Shown here: positions 33,711 through 46,485 of the stretch, piece after piece
How positions within the stretch are numbered: position 1 is the stretch's first letter
Layout of the letters: each line of letters opens with the position of its first letter
DNA from: Mugil cephalus
Taxonomy: Eukaryota > Chordata > Actinopteri > Mugiliformes > Mugilidae
Assembly (NCBI RefSeq): GCF_022458985.1
Contig: NC_061775.1
Location: 28,508,819-28,572,818, forward strand
DNA length: 64,000 nt
Direction: 5' to 3'
Made by a program: the position numbers and the translations under genes
Notes under the pieces: generated by a model
What the model was told of the DNA's origin: nothing
Databases searched by the model: none
Seen by the model: only the letters and a program-made list of their open reading frames with translations

Positions 33711-35786
33711 CCAGGGATGGTTTCAGACATTTTAGGTGAAACTATTTTTTAAAATAAGTTCTGGAGCCTTAATCCAGCTGCTTCAAACCACTCGTCTAAA
33801 TAAAGTCACAGCAAACTCACAATTATAAAAACAGAGTGTGTCAAAAACAGCAGCAACACAGAGAAGATATTACAGCAGCTTCCTTCAGTGTGTCAGGGTT
33901 TCAAACAAAACGTATTTAATGATTAACCGAACAACGCTGCAGACATGGCAGGAAATCCAGAAAAGAAGGATGAGCACGACATGGAGCGAAACAAACCAAG
34001 GAACGAGGCGTGAAAACTACAAACATGGACGAGGTAACATGGAAACATGGAGCCAACATTAACGACGCGACCAGGAACAAAGGGAAGCAGGATAAATACA
34101 CAATCAGGGGACACACGAGGAAACAGACAGGAAATCCAGAACTTAACAAAATAAAACAGGAAACTAGGAGCTTTAAACTTGATGAACGTGTTAGTGTTTT
34201 CTGGCTAACGTGCTGCTCAGGGACTCTCCTCCAGAGATGCTGCTAACTCAGTGTCGTGGGTCTGTCAGGCATCACAGACGCTACATCTCTGCTCTTTTAA
34301 TAAAATGCTATGCTAATGCTAATGCTAATGCTATGTGTGGTCAGATGTTGAATCTAATTCCAGGTGTTTCCTCCTTGTTGCATCTTTAGAGGTGAAGTCC
34401 AGACAAACTTTAGACAAACGTTTGGTCTCAGACATGTTGAAGCTTCACTTCCATCCATGCAGCTATAGAGCTAAGGAGGCTAAGCTAATTAAACACTCAC
34501 TGGAACCAAATCAGTCTGGTTACTGCCGTTAGCAACAGCACCGTTAGCATTGTGGTCCCAGTATCAGACGTCTCAGACGTCCTTCGTTCTCTCTCTTTTT
34601 TCTCGTCATGATTGTGATCAGGATGTGAAATAATGTGAGTGTGACCAGAATGAAACAATGATGTGAATGTTTAATGAGACGAATGAATGAAGTGTCCCTC
34701 CAGTCGGTTTGTCCCGGGACACTGAGGAGGGGAGGAAGCTTTCTCTGGTTCCAGGACAAAGACTATTGTATCGGTGGAGTCAACCTGAGACGAGAGACAA
34801 TAACTCCCTGGACGGAGTGTGAGGACAGATCAAGAGGACAAAGACAGGAAGACATTCAGACCTGAGACAAAACTGGGAGTTTAGTCTCTCAGCAGAGACC
34901 AAGACACACCTGTAGTCCTCACTGCTCTGTGGACGGACTTTCCTGGACAAACCAGAGACGCCATCAGCTCCAGGATGATTCTGCTGCAGAGAGACGGATC
35001 CGATGGAGTAAATGTTAACGTGTTCCACTTTAAACGGTTCTTCTAGTGATGCTGGTTCTGATGGAGTCCGGTGGACGTGGAGTCTCCTCTGAGTGCTTCA
35101 AGTAGCTCCATCCTGGACAACTCTGATATTTATGTTTTAGTCCGTCTCTAAAAGGAGATTCTGCCCAAACAGGAAACTGTTCCTAGAAAGAAATAATAAA
35201 ATGTTTTTATTTGCTGAGGTTGTAGAGTTAATCATAATAATTATAATGTGGTTTTATTGGAACACTGTGATGAGGAAAACAACATCACTTCCAGGAAAAG
35301 GTTTAAACAGAACCGGTTTGACTCTGGAGGAAAGTTGAAGCAGCAGATGGATGAACGATGGATGAACGATGGATGAACGATGGATGAACGATGGATGAAC
35401 GATGGATGAACGAGTGAAAGGCTGATGAACAAACAGATGTCCAGCCTACGAGGCTGCTGGGAAATGTGGTCTTAGTGCAGACAAGCTCCAGCAAAGCGTC
35501 CAGGTCCACAAGCTGTTTTCAGAGCAGGACGGAGGCTCCTTAATTAAAGCCCCCCCCCCCCGCGTCCCGCCACCTCGTCAGACCTCGTCAGACCTCGTCA
35601 GACCTCGTTAGGGCCTCGTTAAGGGCCTCGCTGTCCCAGCTGCTGCTTGTCTGAAGCCTCAGCAGCAGCGAAGCTTCCCAAGAGAACAACAACACTAATA
35701 GACCAATAATATCAGTATTAATTATTATGAGCATTAAGGCACAAAGACTCAACGCAGACAAAAGATTAGACATGATTTACTCGAGG
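33711..35786. other. Intergenic, no gene seen
   Basis: It contains GCTAATGCT copies (about 34307-34332), an 11-bp GATGGATGAAC array (about 35346-35411), a C-run at about 35551-35560 and four CAGACCTCGT copies at about 35579-35609. No exon chain could be assembled. Confidence 0.5.
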
Positions 35787-35878
35787 GTATAATGTGGCTT
35801 TGTTAATGAGCAGCTATCACACAGTCTGTTTATTTGTGCTATTAGCTCCCAGCTGAGATAATTAAAGTGACATTATAC
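35787..35878. other. 92-bp imperfect inverted repeat (hairpin candidate)
   Basis: GTATAATGTGGCTTT at the left pairs with AAAGTGACATTATAC at the right (13 of 15 positions), and inner words (GAGCAGCTATCACA against TGTGCTATTAGCTC) pair partly. It may be a tiny MITE, a structured RNA or a chance palindrome. Confidence 0.35.
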
Positions 35879-36144
35879 ACATATAATCTAATCTACATAT
35901 ACACATAAAATAATTCACCTTGGTTTAATGTCTGAACTGGTCATAAAGGTAATAACAGTGATTTTATTATTAATAATATGTCTGCAAACATCTCAGAGTC
36001 AGGACAAATAAAAACATCATGTTCCTTCCAAGTCTGAAACCAGCTGAGCTTCAGTTTGTAGCAGCTGGATGAGATTAGATCCAAATGAAAAATGAATTCT
36101 TTGTTAATTTTATGGTTTCTTTTCTTTTCTTTTCTTTCCTGCAG

Positions 36145-36213
36145 GGTTGTGCTGTTGTAGCTGCAGCTACGTCCTCGTTCGCTGTGGTTTGTGCTGATGT
36201 CCTGCTCAGAACA
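36145..36213 (+). other. Orphan exon-like segment, 69 nt, open in one phase
   Basis: A long pyrimidine tract and TTTCCTGCAG acceptor precede it, and a strong donor (GTGAGT) follows. Exactly 23 codons are open in phase 0 (GCAVVAAATSSFAVV...); the other two frames have stops. No partner exon was identified. Confidence 0.25.
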
Positions 36214-38292
36214 GTGAGTTCCTGCAGTGAAACAGAGGAAGTTCCAGGCAGCAGATACTGATCAGAGATCAGACGACATTAGAGAAACATTCACATGTTT
36301 ACACAGATGAATGTCAGAGAACGGGAGCATCAGTGCACAAATATGTCTGCACAACAGACACATTCCCTCCTCCTCCTCCTTCCTCCCCCTGTTCTCGGTA
36401 TTTCCAGCCGTTTAAGAGAATCCCCCCCCCCCACGCTGACTCCTTTTCCCGCGTCTCTTGTCTCTTATTTTAAGTGTAGTTGCACCGTCGCCGCCTTTCA
36501 GGAAGGAATTTCAGTCCCATGTCTCGTTGCACATGAACAGACAATAAAACGGACTCTGACTGTTTCCCCTCGCGTCGGCCTCCGTGTCCTGGACTAATGA
36601 GGCATCAGGGACGATCCGCTCCGACCTCTGACCTCTGACACACTCACAATCTGTGTCTTTACAAGAAACGCTGCAAAAAAACAACGAGCAGGAGACAAAC
36701 AGAACCTTTATTGTTGCTGTATCAGTAGAACAGAGCGGGAGATGCTGCTCCTCACGGTCACAGCGACACAACAACAACATGAATAATAATAAAACACTCA
36801 CGCGACGCACAACATAAAACCTGAGTCCAGAGTGCGACGCAAGTACAGAGCAACAAGAGAATAAAATGATAACAGGCATGAACTCAGAGCTTAGTCCAGT
36901 CCTGACAGAGACCAACGCAACGTAGCATAGCATAGCATAGCATAGCATAGCATAGCATAGCAGCAAAGTCAACATAAGTAATAGCAGCAGTGAGAGCAGT
37001 GCAAATAGAAATAAACTGGTTATAATATAGAAGAATGAATTAACGTGTCTGTGCAAAAAGAGCAACAAGAAAAGAAATAAAAGAAAAGAAACATAAAAGA
37101 AAAGAAATAAAAGAAAAGAAACATAAAAGAAAAGAAATAAAAGAAAGGAAACATAAAAGAGCAGGAAGCATGAAACATATCAGTGCTGAAAGGTGTCTGA
37201 GCAGTTCTGGTTCTAAACTATGTTCAGGGCATTTTTAAAAGGGGACGAGCTGCAGAACCAGTTTGTCTCAGTCTGGTTCTGGAGCTGAAGGAGGAGGAGG
37301 AGGAGGAGGAGGAGGAGGAGGAGGAGTGTTTGCGTCCTCAGGTTTCTGTAGAAAAGCTCGTGGTTGATTTCTTTCTGCAGACTCACCGCTCTTTGTTCCT
37401 GTTTTGAGGACGTGCGTCTGTTGATGTGATCACACTCGGTCTGTTTACATCACACACACTGATTCTGCTGAACCGGTTTCTGAATCAGCTCTTCTCATTC
37501 AGAGAAAACAGAAACAATCTGAATACTTCCTTCGAGGAAATGAAACGCTCACATGAAGAAATGTAGTGCAGAGTAAACGAGTGAACAGGTGAATGTGGGT
37601 CCAGGGTTCATGCACTGATCCGACCTCCGGCTCAGGTGAGACCAGGACACAGCTCTGGTTAAATGTTAACAGAAGACTTTCCGGCGCTGGTGTCTTCCAG
37701 GAAGGAATGTGACAGAGCTGGAGAGCTGCCATCGCAGTTATGATAATGTGGTTTATTTAAAAAGAAATGAGGTGAACGCTCAGTAGCTCCTGCAGCTCCT
37801 GACCTCAGATGACTGGCATGTTAGCGTGTTAGCACGTTAGCATAACACAGTGAGAATGTAAAGCTTTTGCAGGAATCATCATTCAGATCCGTCCTCAGCT
37901 CATTTAAAGGCATGAAAACAAAGAATGCGAGTCCCTGGACGCTGACGTCATCTCAGAAACTCGCTCTTTATTCAGTCTGAGATTCTCTGCAGACGCTTCT
38001 GAATGTTTCCTGCAGCTGTTTCAAACCGACCGCTCAAACACATTTCCTCAGATGTTTGTGTTATGACTCAAAAAGGACAGAGACAGAGACAGAGACGGAG
38101 ACGGAGACAGAGGAGTAGAACCAGAGGGAGGAGGTCCTGATTCCAGAGAACCGTTCCTGTCATTCCACACATTCCTACAGAGTTTGTTCTTCCTTTGTTT
38201 CTGCAGCCGATCCTTCCCGGTAAAACACCGAGACAACAGCAGCTTCCTTATAAGGACTGGAGGCGTGGGACGGCCCACAATGCATCAGTCCG

Positions 38293-38387
<95 letters not shown>

Positions 38388-39139
38388 GATATCACTTCAT
38401 TTAATCTGTATTAAATTAAAAGTGGGGGGAATCACTTTGAATTCTGAGTAAACGCAACACAAAGTTATTTCTGTAAAAACGGAAGGTAAAAAGGTTTTTA
38501 ATTATTTTTTATAATGAGAATCTTACATTTGATTTGTTTTTTGGACAGTTTCATTTCATGACATTTTATCAAATATATATTTTATTATTATAATTTTCAA
38601 AATTTTCCTTCATCCAAATCTATAAATGATCTTAAAGTCAGTTTGAGGCTCGTGGAGTTTGACCAGAAGAATCAGAGGAACCTCTTTTTGTTCTTTGTTG
38701 TGTAATATCTTCGTGTTTCATGGTTCTTGTTTTGCACCAGGTTCTTCTGAAGCGTTGGGTTTCACACGGATCTGCTCAGAACTTTGTGTTGTTTTATTGT
38801 GTTCTATGAAAAAAGACACTTGACTTCTGTGTTTGGATCCGACTCCGTTTTTATTTTTAACTCAGAACAAAGTCGCTGCTGAAAAACAGCTGGAGGCCAC
38901 AAAGTGACGTCTGATCGGCTGCAGCCGCCTCACAAATAAAGAGCAGCATTGATGAGGCAGCATGTGACTCTGACACCGGCCGATCACATGACTCACGTGA
39001 CGCCGCTCATTCAGCTCATTCAGCCTTTAAATCATCAGATTTAACACATCAGACCCAAAACATGACGACAACATTTAGGAGAAACACTCAGTTATTTAGA
39101 ACCAGTCTAGTTTTACTCTAGAAACACGAGTTAAAACCT
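36214..39139. other. Intergenic with microsatellites
   Basis: Includes a CATAG pentamer run (36922-36961), an AAAAGAAA(C/T)ATAAAAG array (about 37070-37160), a GGA run (about 37285-37326), GAGACAGA/GAGACGGA copies (about 38078-38112) and the TCTA run at 38.3 kb. Sequences near 36.50 and 36.70 kb look like LINE 3'-tail debris. Confidence 0.5.
38292..38388 (+). repeat. (TCTA)n microsatellite
   Basis: About 24 uninterrupted TCTA copies. Confidence 0.97.
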
Positions 39140-39275
39140 GATCTATGATTTTGCACTGGGAGCAACTGGGGGCTCAGTGTCTTGTCTCAATGATACGGGA
39201 AACTCGGGGATTGAACCGTTAACCCTCCGGTTCATGCACAACCTGCTCCACCTACTGAGCCAAAGCCGTAGAAAC
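39140..39275 (-). mobile_element. tRNA-derived SINE-like element
   Basis: On the minus strand, an A-box-like TGGCTCAGTAGG (39251-39262) and a B-box-like GGTTCAATCCC (39207-39217) lie about 35 bp apart, as in a tRNA-type pol III promoter. They are followed by a GAGACAAGACACTGAGCCCC word often seen in fish repeats. It does not fold as a complete tRNA, so a SINE-type repeat is more likely than a tRNA gene. Confidence 0.6.
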
Positions 39276-40763
39276 ACAGACTCAGTGAGAAGCGTCTTGA
39301 TGCTACGTCGTCTTAAACTGGTCGTGTAGTCGACCATGTTTATCAGACAACGGGTCACATGACTAATTCATCACAATAAGAAAACCAAGCGTGAACGTGA
39401 GAGTGTGTCGGCCATCTTTAAACAGACCTGACCCGACGGATCACATGACCCAACGGTCTGAAACCTGAGCCTGGAGCCGAGGAGTTTCCCTCCAACTAAC
39501 AGACACGGGGAGTCCCGTCGCTAGGCAACAGCGTCACATGGACATGGACATGATGCTGGTCAATAATTCAGAGAAGTCGTCTGAGACACAAGGTGCCCGA
39601 GAAAACCGACTCAGTACCTGCTCTCATCTGATCCACAGCTGGAAACCAGACCTGAACCCTGGAGGTTTTCTAGTGACTGGACAGAAACAAACTGAAACGT
39701 TATCTTAAAACCAGATCTGACCCCCCAGTGTTTGTATTCTCCAACAGTTTGACCTCCACCCTTTAATTACACCAACTGTAAGACCAGAGGATCCAGCGGA
39801 TGGTTTGTTTCAGTTGGTCTCAGAGTCCAGCAGCATCTTCATCTTCATCTTCATCTTCATCTTCATCTTCATCTTCATCTTCATCTTCATCTTCGTCTCC
39901 GTCCGTCAGTCGACTGTTGGTTCGTTGTGTTTAACTTCCAGACTCATTGGTCGTATCAGTACGTGGATGCAGGTTTCTCTCTTCCTCTTCTTTACTCTGC
40001 ATGTTTCTAAATGAGCTCAGTGTTCCAGTATTTCATGCTGGTTTCAGGGTGAGTCTGTAACTTCTGTCCTGGAACTACAAATAAAGTTCCTGTGGTTAGT
40101 TCACAGGTTCGGTCAGTGCTTAGAGGATGGAGCAGGAATAGAGTGGACGGGGACGGACAGGCTGCTTCATGAGACATGTGTCCAGGTGAATATTCACACC
40201 ATGAGGACGTGGTCTCGTGTCCTTCTCTGTTTTCTGTTTTCTGTTGTCAGGGTTTTCTGGGTGTCGGTGTTTTCTGGGTGTCGGGGTTTCCCTCAGGAAC
40301 AATAGCAGCTTTTGGCTTTATCTTGAAACTGACTAATAATCTCTGCAGTGAGTCAGAAACAGCCTGGAATAAAAACAGCCTGACGCTGGAAAACAAGCGC
40401 TCCCTGGCCGGTGGGTGGGGTGGGATGTGGGGGGGGGGGGGTCAGGGATTCCCGCTAACTGGGGCCGGGCTGATTTCTGAGGGAGTCGACGTCACCATCA
40501 GGGAAACTAAGAGAGGAAAGACTTTTACTTTCCACACCTTTATCCAGACACAGTTACACGGCTGAATCAGGAGCTTCCTGGGAAATACTTTAAAAGCAGT
40601 TCACTGCTGTACCTAATAAAGTGGCAGGGTGGTTTATTCCCGTTAGTTCATAAAACACAGACACAGTTCAGTGGATAAACATGATGAGAAGCTGCTGCAG
40701 GTTTCTGCTATTTTCTCTTATCAGAATGAGATCATGCCCAGAAACGTAGTCTGACATCAGCTG

Positions 40764-40765
<2 letters not shown>

Positions 40766-40832
<67 letters not shown>
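40766..40832 (+). repeat. (CA)n microsatellite
   Basis: About 33 uninterrupted CA copies. Confidence 0.97.
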
Positions 40833-40833
<1 letters not shown>

Positions 40834-41093
40834 CCTGCTGGTCAGCTGATGTGTTCTGGGAAGTGTCCAGAGAGGAGGGTGAGGAGGGTGAGGAGGGGGA
40901 GGAGGGGAGGGGGCTGATCTCATGTGATTGGTGAGTCAGCTGATGATGATGATGACATCACCTCCTCCCCTCACGCTGCCTGGTGATTGGCCGAGTCAAA
41001 CAATGAGCCGGGCTGAGCCGACCAATGGGAGGAGACGTCTGAGGATGGAGAGAGAAACATGTCACGTCTGCTTTTCTGTTTCTGTTTCCCGTT

Positions 41094-41190
41094 AAAAACT
41101 GTTTCACCTTGGTCCTGGTTCGGTTTCATTCTTTCAGCTCCACTTTACAAACTGTGTGAACACGTTGGAGCTAAAACCAGAGAAAGAGAA
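41094..41190 (+). repeat. Dispersed repeat family E, copy 2
   Basis: Shares AAAAACTGTTTCACCTTG, GGTTTCATTCTTTCAGCTC and GTGTGAACACGTTGGAGCTA with 7374-7506 in the same orientation, with a ~40-bp deletion relative to it. Confidence 0.8.
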
Positions 41191-42757
41191 TAAGATCATC
41201 TGGACTTTAGTTTGCAGTAGTAACTTGTGTTAATATAACTCAGTGTGACTAGACCACACCCTCTTTTGGTCCGCGGGCCGTACGTTTGACACCTGTGCTC
41301 TGATTTGGCTTCAGTCTGTAAATCTGCATCTCTCCCTGTTCTCAGCGTCATGTGACACCGGGCGTTTTCCCGCTGGTTTTCCGGCTGGTTTTCCCGCTGG
41401 TTTTCCCGCTGGTTCCCGCTCTGTGACCAGGTGTTGGGTTTCTCTCTGTTTGTTGTCGGGAAACCTGAACGAGTGGTTCCAGCGTTTTACCTGCAGCACG
41501 GACACAAAAACGCTTCTCACGCCTCCTCCTCCTCGTCTCCCTGGTCTCCGGCCTTCAGCGGGAAATAAATCCAGTTCACAGAGTCTCTGTGTGAACCAGC
41601 GACTGACCTCAGCTGCCTTCCAGCACAAAAACAGCTGCACAGGCTCATTCTCCTGGTTTAATCTGTTTCTCTCAGAATGTCTGTTTTACATACAACAGTA
41701 AAGAAATCCAGACTCCAGGTCCAGTTCACTGAACAGCAGCGTTAAGATTCTTTTCTTCTCTCCTACGAGTCGACAGGAAGTCAACAGCTCACCTGAGGAT
41801 GAGGAGGAAGATGTTCAGTGAAGAACCAGCCCAGACCACATGAGAGACGTCTCCTCTGGTTTGATCCAGGTCCTGGTTCTGTCCTGGTTCTGTTCTCTAA
41901 TCCTGGATCAGTCAAAGCCTCCTGAGATGCTTCAAAGTCTCCGTTTGTTTCCCTCTGAACAGGTTCAGACTTGGATCTGACTGGAGGATCAGGATCAGGA
42001 TCAGGATCAGGATCAGGATCAGGATCAGGAGACGTGGGAAAACCAACACCTCCTCCTGCAGGATCAGGTGAGAGTTTCGGAGGTGAAACCTGCGGGACGA
42101 GTCCCGGATCAGGACGGACCAGGATCAGGATCAGGACGGACCAGGAGGACGGAGCCTCAGGCTGCAACAGTAACTGGAGACCGTTTAACAGAGGACGACC
42201 TCTGGCTCCATCTCAGATCAGCTGATAGGAGAAATAAATGCAAATGAGAGTCAGAGCAACAGAACAGATTCAATTTGGTTTCACTTTAAATAAAAGCTTC
42301 CAGTGAATCTGGAGAAACATTAAAACCTCGTGGAGCTGATTCACTTAGAAAACACATTCCTTAATCCTGCTTCTCTGTTCCTTTATTTATTCATTTAATC
42401 ATCTACTTATTTTCTCTATTTCTGCTGTTGATGTTTATTCTTTTTTCTTATTTACAGTATTTTTAAACCAGCCGATCACAGTTTCCTCTGATCTCATGTC
42501 TGACTCACACCTGGATCATGTGGGTTCAGCACATGAGCATCAACTGTTTCTGCAGCATCATGTAAATGATCAGAGGGTTTGAGGCCTGGAGGGTCAGAGC
42601 TGAACGTGAGGCCTCCAGACACAACCAGGATTTGCATAAAAGGTCGGTTCAGGGGTCTGGACTCTGAGGAGGACGTCCCAGAAAAGAGGAGCTGCCCCGA
42701 GGACGTGAAGTCCGAGAAATACTGAAGCAACGGAAGCAGTCAGAGTCTGACCACACA

Positions 42758-43008
42758 GGCTACAAGCTACATGCTACAAGCTACATGCTACAGACTACAG
42801 GCTACAAGCTACAGGCTACAAGCTACAAGCTACAGGATACAGGCTACAAGCTACAGGCTACAAGCTACAAGCTACAGGATACAAGCTACAGGCTATAAGC
42901 TACAAGTTATAAGCTACAAGCTACGGGCTACAAGCTATAAGCTACAAGTTATAAGCTACAAGCTACGGGCTACAAGCTATAAGCTACAAGTTATAAGCTA
43001 CAAGCTAG
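42758..43008 (+). repeat. GCTACAAGCTACAGG minisatellite
   Basis: Degenerate 7-bp steps (CTACAAG, CTACAGG, TATAAGC) arranged in a higher-order unit of about 50 bp in the second half. The ORF over it (LQATSYR...) is an artefact of the 7-bp period. Confidence 0.93.
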
Positions 43009-43460
43009 TGCTCTGATCACGTGTTTCATGCATGTGTGAACAGATTAATAACACAATGCTGACGACAAACCAGGGCCCTGGGAAGTCGGACAGGACCTGA
43101 ACGCAGCGTCGTGCGTTGGTGAATCACAGAAACATTTAATGAGCTCAGCAGAAAAAACACCAGAGATGAATGAAATGAAACGAGACTCATGGAGAGAAAA
43201 GGAAAATGTCAAGGAGGTGAGTGGGAGAAGAAAAGAACGAAATCACAGCAGAAAAGCACAACAGCTGCAGAAGGTTGATCCTGAGGAGGACTGAATGGAG
43301 GAAGAGGAGGAGGAGGAGGAGGAGGAGGAGGAGCGGAGGGAGGAGGAGGAGGAGGAGGAAGAGGAGGTGTTTCATGCGTCGTGCAGCACGTTTGAGTGTC
43401 ACGTTTGAGTTTAAACCTGATCAACCCGGAGCTGAATCTCTCTGAGGTTTTGTTGAGGGA

Positions 43461-43572
43461 CCATAGACTGTAGATGTAAAGCTAGCAGAGCTCCCCCTGG
43501 TGGCTGGAGGCTGCAGTACAGGTCATAAGCTCCACCCCCTCCATGTTAGTGGGTGGGACAAATTAAAACACA
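43461..43572 (+). repeat. Dispersed repeat family A, copy 4
   Basis: CCATAGACTGTAGATGTAAA, then GCTCCCCCTGGTGG at 43490-43503, then CATAAGCTCCACCCCCTCCA and TGTTAGTGGGTGG, like the 33.6-kb copy. Confidence 0.8.
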
Positions 43573-46344
43573 AAAATACAGGCAAATGTTTTTTCAGTAG
43601 TTAATATAATGTAGATGAATGTTCACGTGTCAGTTTGTTTTAGTTCGTTATCTGATGTTGAATAAATAGGATGTGACATGATGGCGACCACCGGTTGCCA
43701 TGCCAACCACTCCATAAAGAGGTCCCATATTAAACGAAATGAGCAGGGAGTCTGGAGGCAGCGTGGACCAATAGGAATTAATATCTTCATTGTGTCATTA
43801 ACGTTTGTAGCATTTGCATTTGAAGGTGACATTTCCCAGGACTCCTCCTCTTTTAGTCATGTGACCTGGCGGCTGTTGATGGTTGATTGATCAGGACGGC
43901 GTGACCTCTGTGTTCACCTCCAGTACGAGCTGGTTCTGGGTACCTCCGCCCTGCACCGCCTGGTTTTCTGTAGAAGGTTTTCCTGTTCCCGCTCCCGTGA
44001 AGCCCTGAAGCTAAACTGGAGCCGAGGCCACGAGAGGCTCTGAGGGATTTTCTCTGAACTCCAGCAAACGTCTCCTCTGAGAAACTCCCTCCTCCTGCAG
44101 AGATCAGTGAATGTGCAGCAGCTGCAGCAGAGTCGACGCTTTCCAGGAACAAGGACAAAGCTGCACACACACACACACACACACTCTTATGCAATCAGCT
44201 GACTGCAAAGACCTGATTGGCTGAATGAGGTCATGTGGTCTCTGATGGGTCTGGACCTACTGCTGCTTCAGAACCATGAACACACGTTATTCTACCAGTG
44301 GATGAATGAGTTCAGTACGTGGTCTCTAACGGGACCAGGACCAAAGCAATGAGGGCACATGAGTCCCAGACCAGCTCCCCATGTGGACCGACACCTGGAC
44401 TCTAGAGACCAGATCCGATGTGGATGAGTGTCTGTGTGTTTCTGCTGTTTGTTTTTCTCTGTAGTTGATGTTTCAGGTTGACTTGTAAACATCTTTCCAG
44501 GGACAGTGGATGAAAACCGTCCTGTTAGATTCTGATTAAGGCAATAATTCGTTTTTTTCACGTGCATGTAAACGCACTGAGTGTCTGAGTCCAGGACTGA
44601 TCCCCTGTAAACATATGTCCTTCACACTCTGAGAATTAGTAGAATTATCCCTGTTTGGACAAATAGCATCGAGTTCAAACACTGAGCCTGTGAACTTCAT
44701 TTAATGATTTAACCTGTTTCTATGAACATGTGCTGTAACATGTCGGGCTCAGCTGCATTTCCTCATTTTAATGTTTTTCCTGGGATTAACTGTGCAGTAT
44801 TTGTTTTTAAGGCATCTTATTTTACTTTTATATTTTTATAGATCTTTCTTATATCACTTTATTCTACTTATACTTGACTCTGTTGCTATGAAGCTGTAAC
44901 TTAATGGGAGCAACAAAGGATTAATAAAGTTTTCTGGTCCTGATTTCTAGAAACACTTCGGGGACATGAAGTCACTTCTCAGAGATTAACAGTGAATATT
45001 AAACGTGGCTCTAATCATTATGAGGATCTAACAGGCGGCTATATGGTGCATGTCTGCATGTGGGGGGGGGGGGGTGTCTCTCCTGCAGCACGAGGACGAG
45101 ACGAGATGCGACCATATAAGGACTGAAGCAGGAAGCGGGGATTTCTCTGCAGAGTCACATGACTTCCAGTTAAAGCTACACACACACACACAAACACACG
45201 CACAAACACACACACAAACACACACAAAACAACACACACACACAGAGAAGCATGTGATCCCAACTCTGCATTCATCATTTATGAAGGTGGCTTCAGATTC
45301 CTGCATGTTGGACCATTTTAAACTTCACTTTATTGATATAAAATAAAAAAATAAAATAAAATAAAATAAAATAAAATAACTCACATATGTAAGAATAAGA
45401 ACAGAAAACAATTCAAATAATTCAAAACAGTAAATCAATAAAAACAATAAAACCCTAAAAGCACCAAACCAGAGCAGCGTTAAGACAAGTTTTAAAAAGG
45501 CACAGTGATGATGCAGCAACAATAAAATAAAATGAAATAAAATAAAATAAAATAAAATACAGTTTTCATTAAACAAAGCTGCACATGTCCAGCAGAAATA
45601 ATTTTTGCCGTTATCTGGTTTCCCTGGACGGAGTCTCTGCAGCAGCGTCATCCATCGATGACTCGTGGGAAGGAAAACCCGACCTCTGACCTCCCACTCT
45701 CTCGTCTGTCACAGTCGTCGTGGTAGGAACTGAAACTCTGAGGTTTTTTATGAGTGGATTTATTTCCGCCAGCGCCACCTTCAGGACAAACGTCTGGGAC
45801 CAGATGAAACTATTCCCACGTATGCAGATGATACATGATTGTACGGCTCCAGGATGGACAAAAAAGTTCAGATGAATTCATATTTAATGGAACATTTACT
45901 TTTAATCCTGATAAATAAACTAGATCTTTCGTTGACACGACAGCGTGTGTGTTTTTATCTTGATGCATCAACTCTGATTAAATATCGTTGTCGTGTGGTG
46001 CAGATAAAAGCATCAGCGCTGATGTTTGTGATGATTGCGTTGAAGCTGCACGGATGCTCTTCTTCCTCTGTGGTTTCTCCCCCCTCCACTCGGTTTCCTC
46101 TCTGTCACGGTTCGTCCTCTTTCACTTCTTGCAGAGCTGACGTTCACCCACAGACTGTTGCTTCACTTCAGCTGCTCCAAACACAAACACCAGCCTCTGT
46201 CTTTATTATTCTCACGCTGGGCTGGGGATGCTGGTCGTCACGGTAACGCTGTGGGAAAAATATGAAACATCCCTAAAAATAATAATAATATATAAACACT
46301 TAGACATTATTTTAACAAATTAAAGAGGTGAAAGGGGGGGTCAG
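43573..46344. other. Intergenic with repeat family G, CA arrays and LINE debris
   Basis: About 44330-44590 is related to 48580-48900 (ACCAGCTCCxCATGTGGACx and AAGGCAATAATTCGTTTTTT). CA-rich arrays lie at 44164-44183 and 45178-45243 and ATAAA runs at 45342-45380 and 45525-45560. A LINE RT relic is at 45815-45850. Confidence 0.5.
45815..45850 (+). pseudogene. LINE reverse transcriptase relic (YADDT)
   Basis: A + frame reads PTYADDT, then a stop, then LYGS, matching the catalytic Y-A-D-D box and following residues of L2/Rex-type reverse transcriptases. The in-frame TGA and short length show it is dead. The 135-residue ORF that follows does not look like RT. Confidence 0.5.
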
Positions 46345-46485
46345 GGGTGCTAGCACTTGGGCTAACGCGGCTAACAGCTGGAGACAAACCAAGACAAACC
46401 AAGACAAAGACAAGCTGCCAATGCTGCTGCTAATATGTGTCCACTCCTGCAGCCACTGTTCACTGGGAGACACTGTTCTCAGCTG
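46345..46485 (-). mobile_element. Dispersed repeat family B, short reversed copy
   Basis: Reverse complement of 29720-29862, including the GCTAGCACTTGGGCTAACGC end. The edge past CACTTGG marks a likely insertion boundary, because the two copies diverge there. Confidence 0.8.

Larger units (their letters stand above)
39276..42759. other. Intergenic, mostly simple repeats
   Basis: Contains (CATCTT)n at 39832-39893, a poly-G stretch near 40427-40442, (CA)n at 40766-40832, a family E repeat copy at 41094-41190, hAT-like CGGGCCGTACGTTTGACACC near 41273, TTTTCCCGCTGG copies (about 41366-41415), and GGATCA hexamers (about 41984-42029 and 42109-42140). No gene was seen. Confidence 0.5.

Noticed and set aside
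42758..43016. LQATSYR-repeat protein
   Set aside because: The peptide period comes from a 7-bp tandem DNA repeat; no promoter or splice context.
45839..46246. 135-residue ORF after the YADDT relic
   Set aside because: It is interrupted from the RT motif by a stop and does not show the following RT or thumb motifs.
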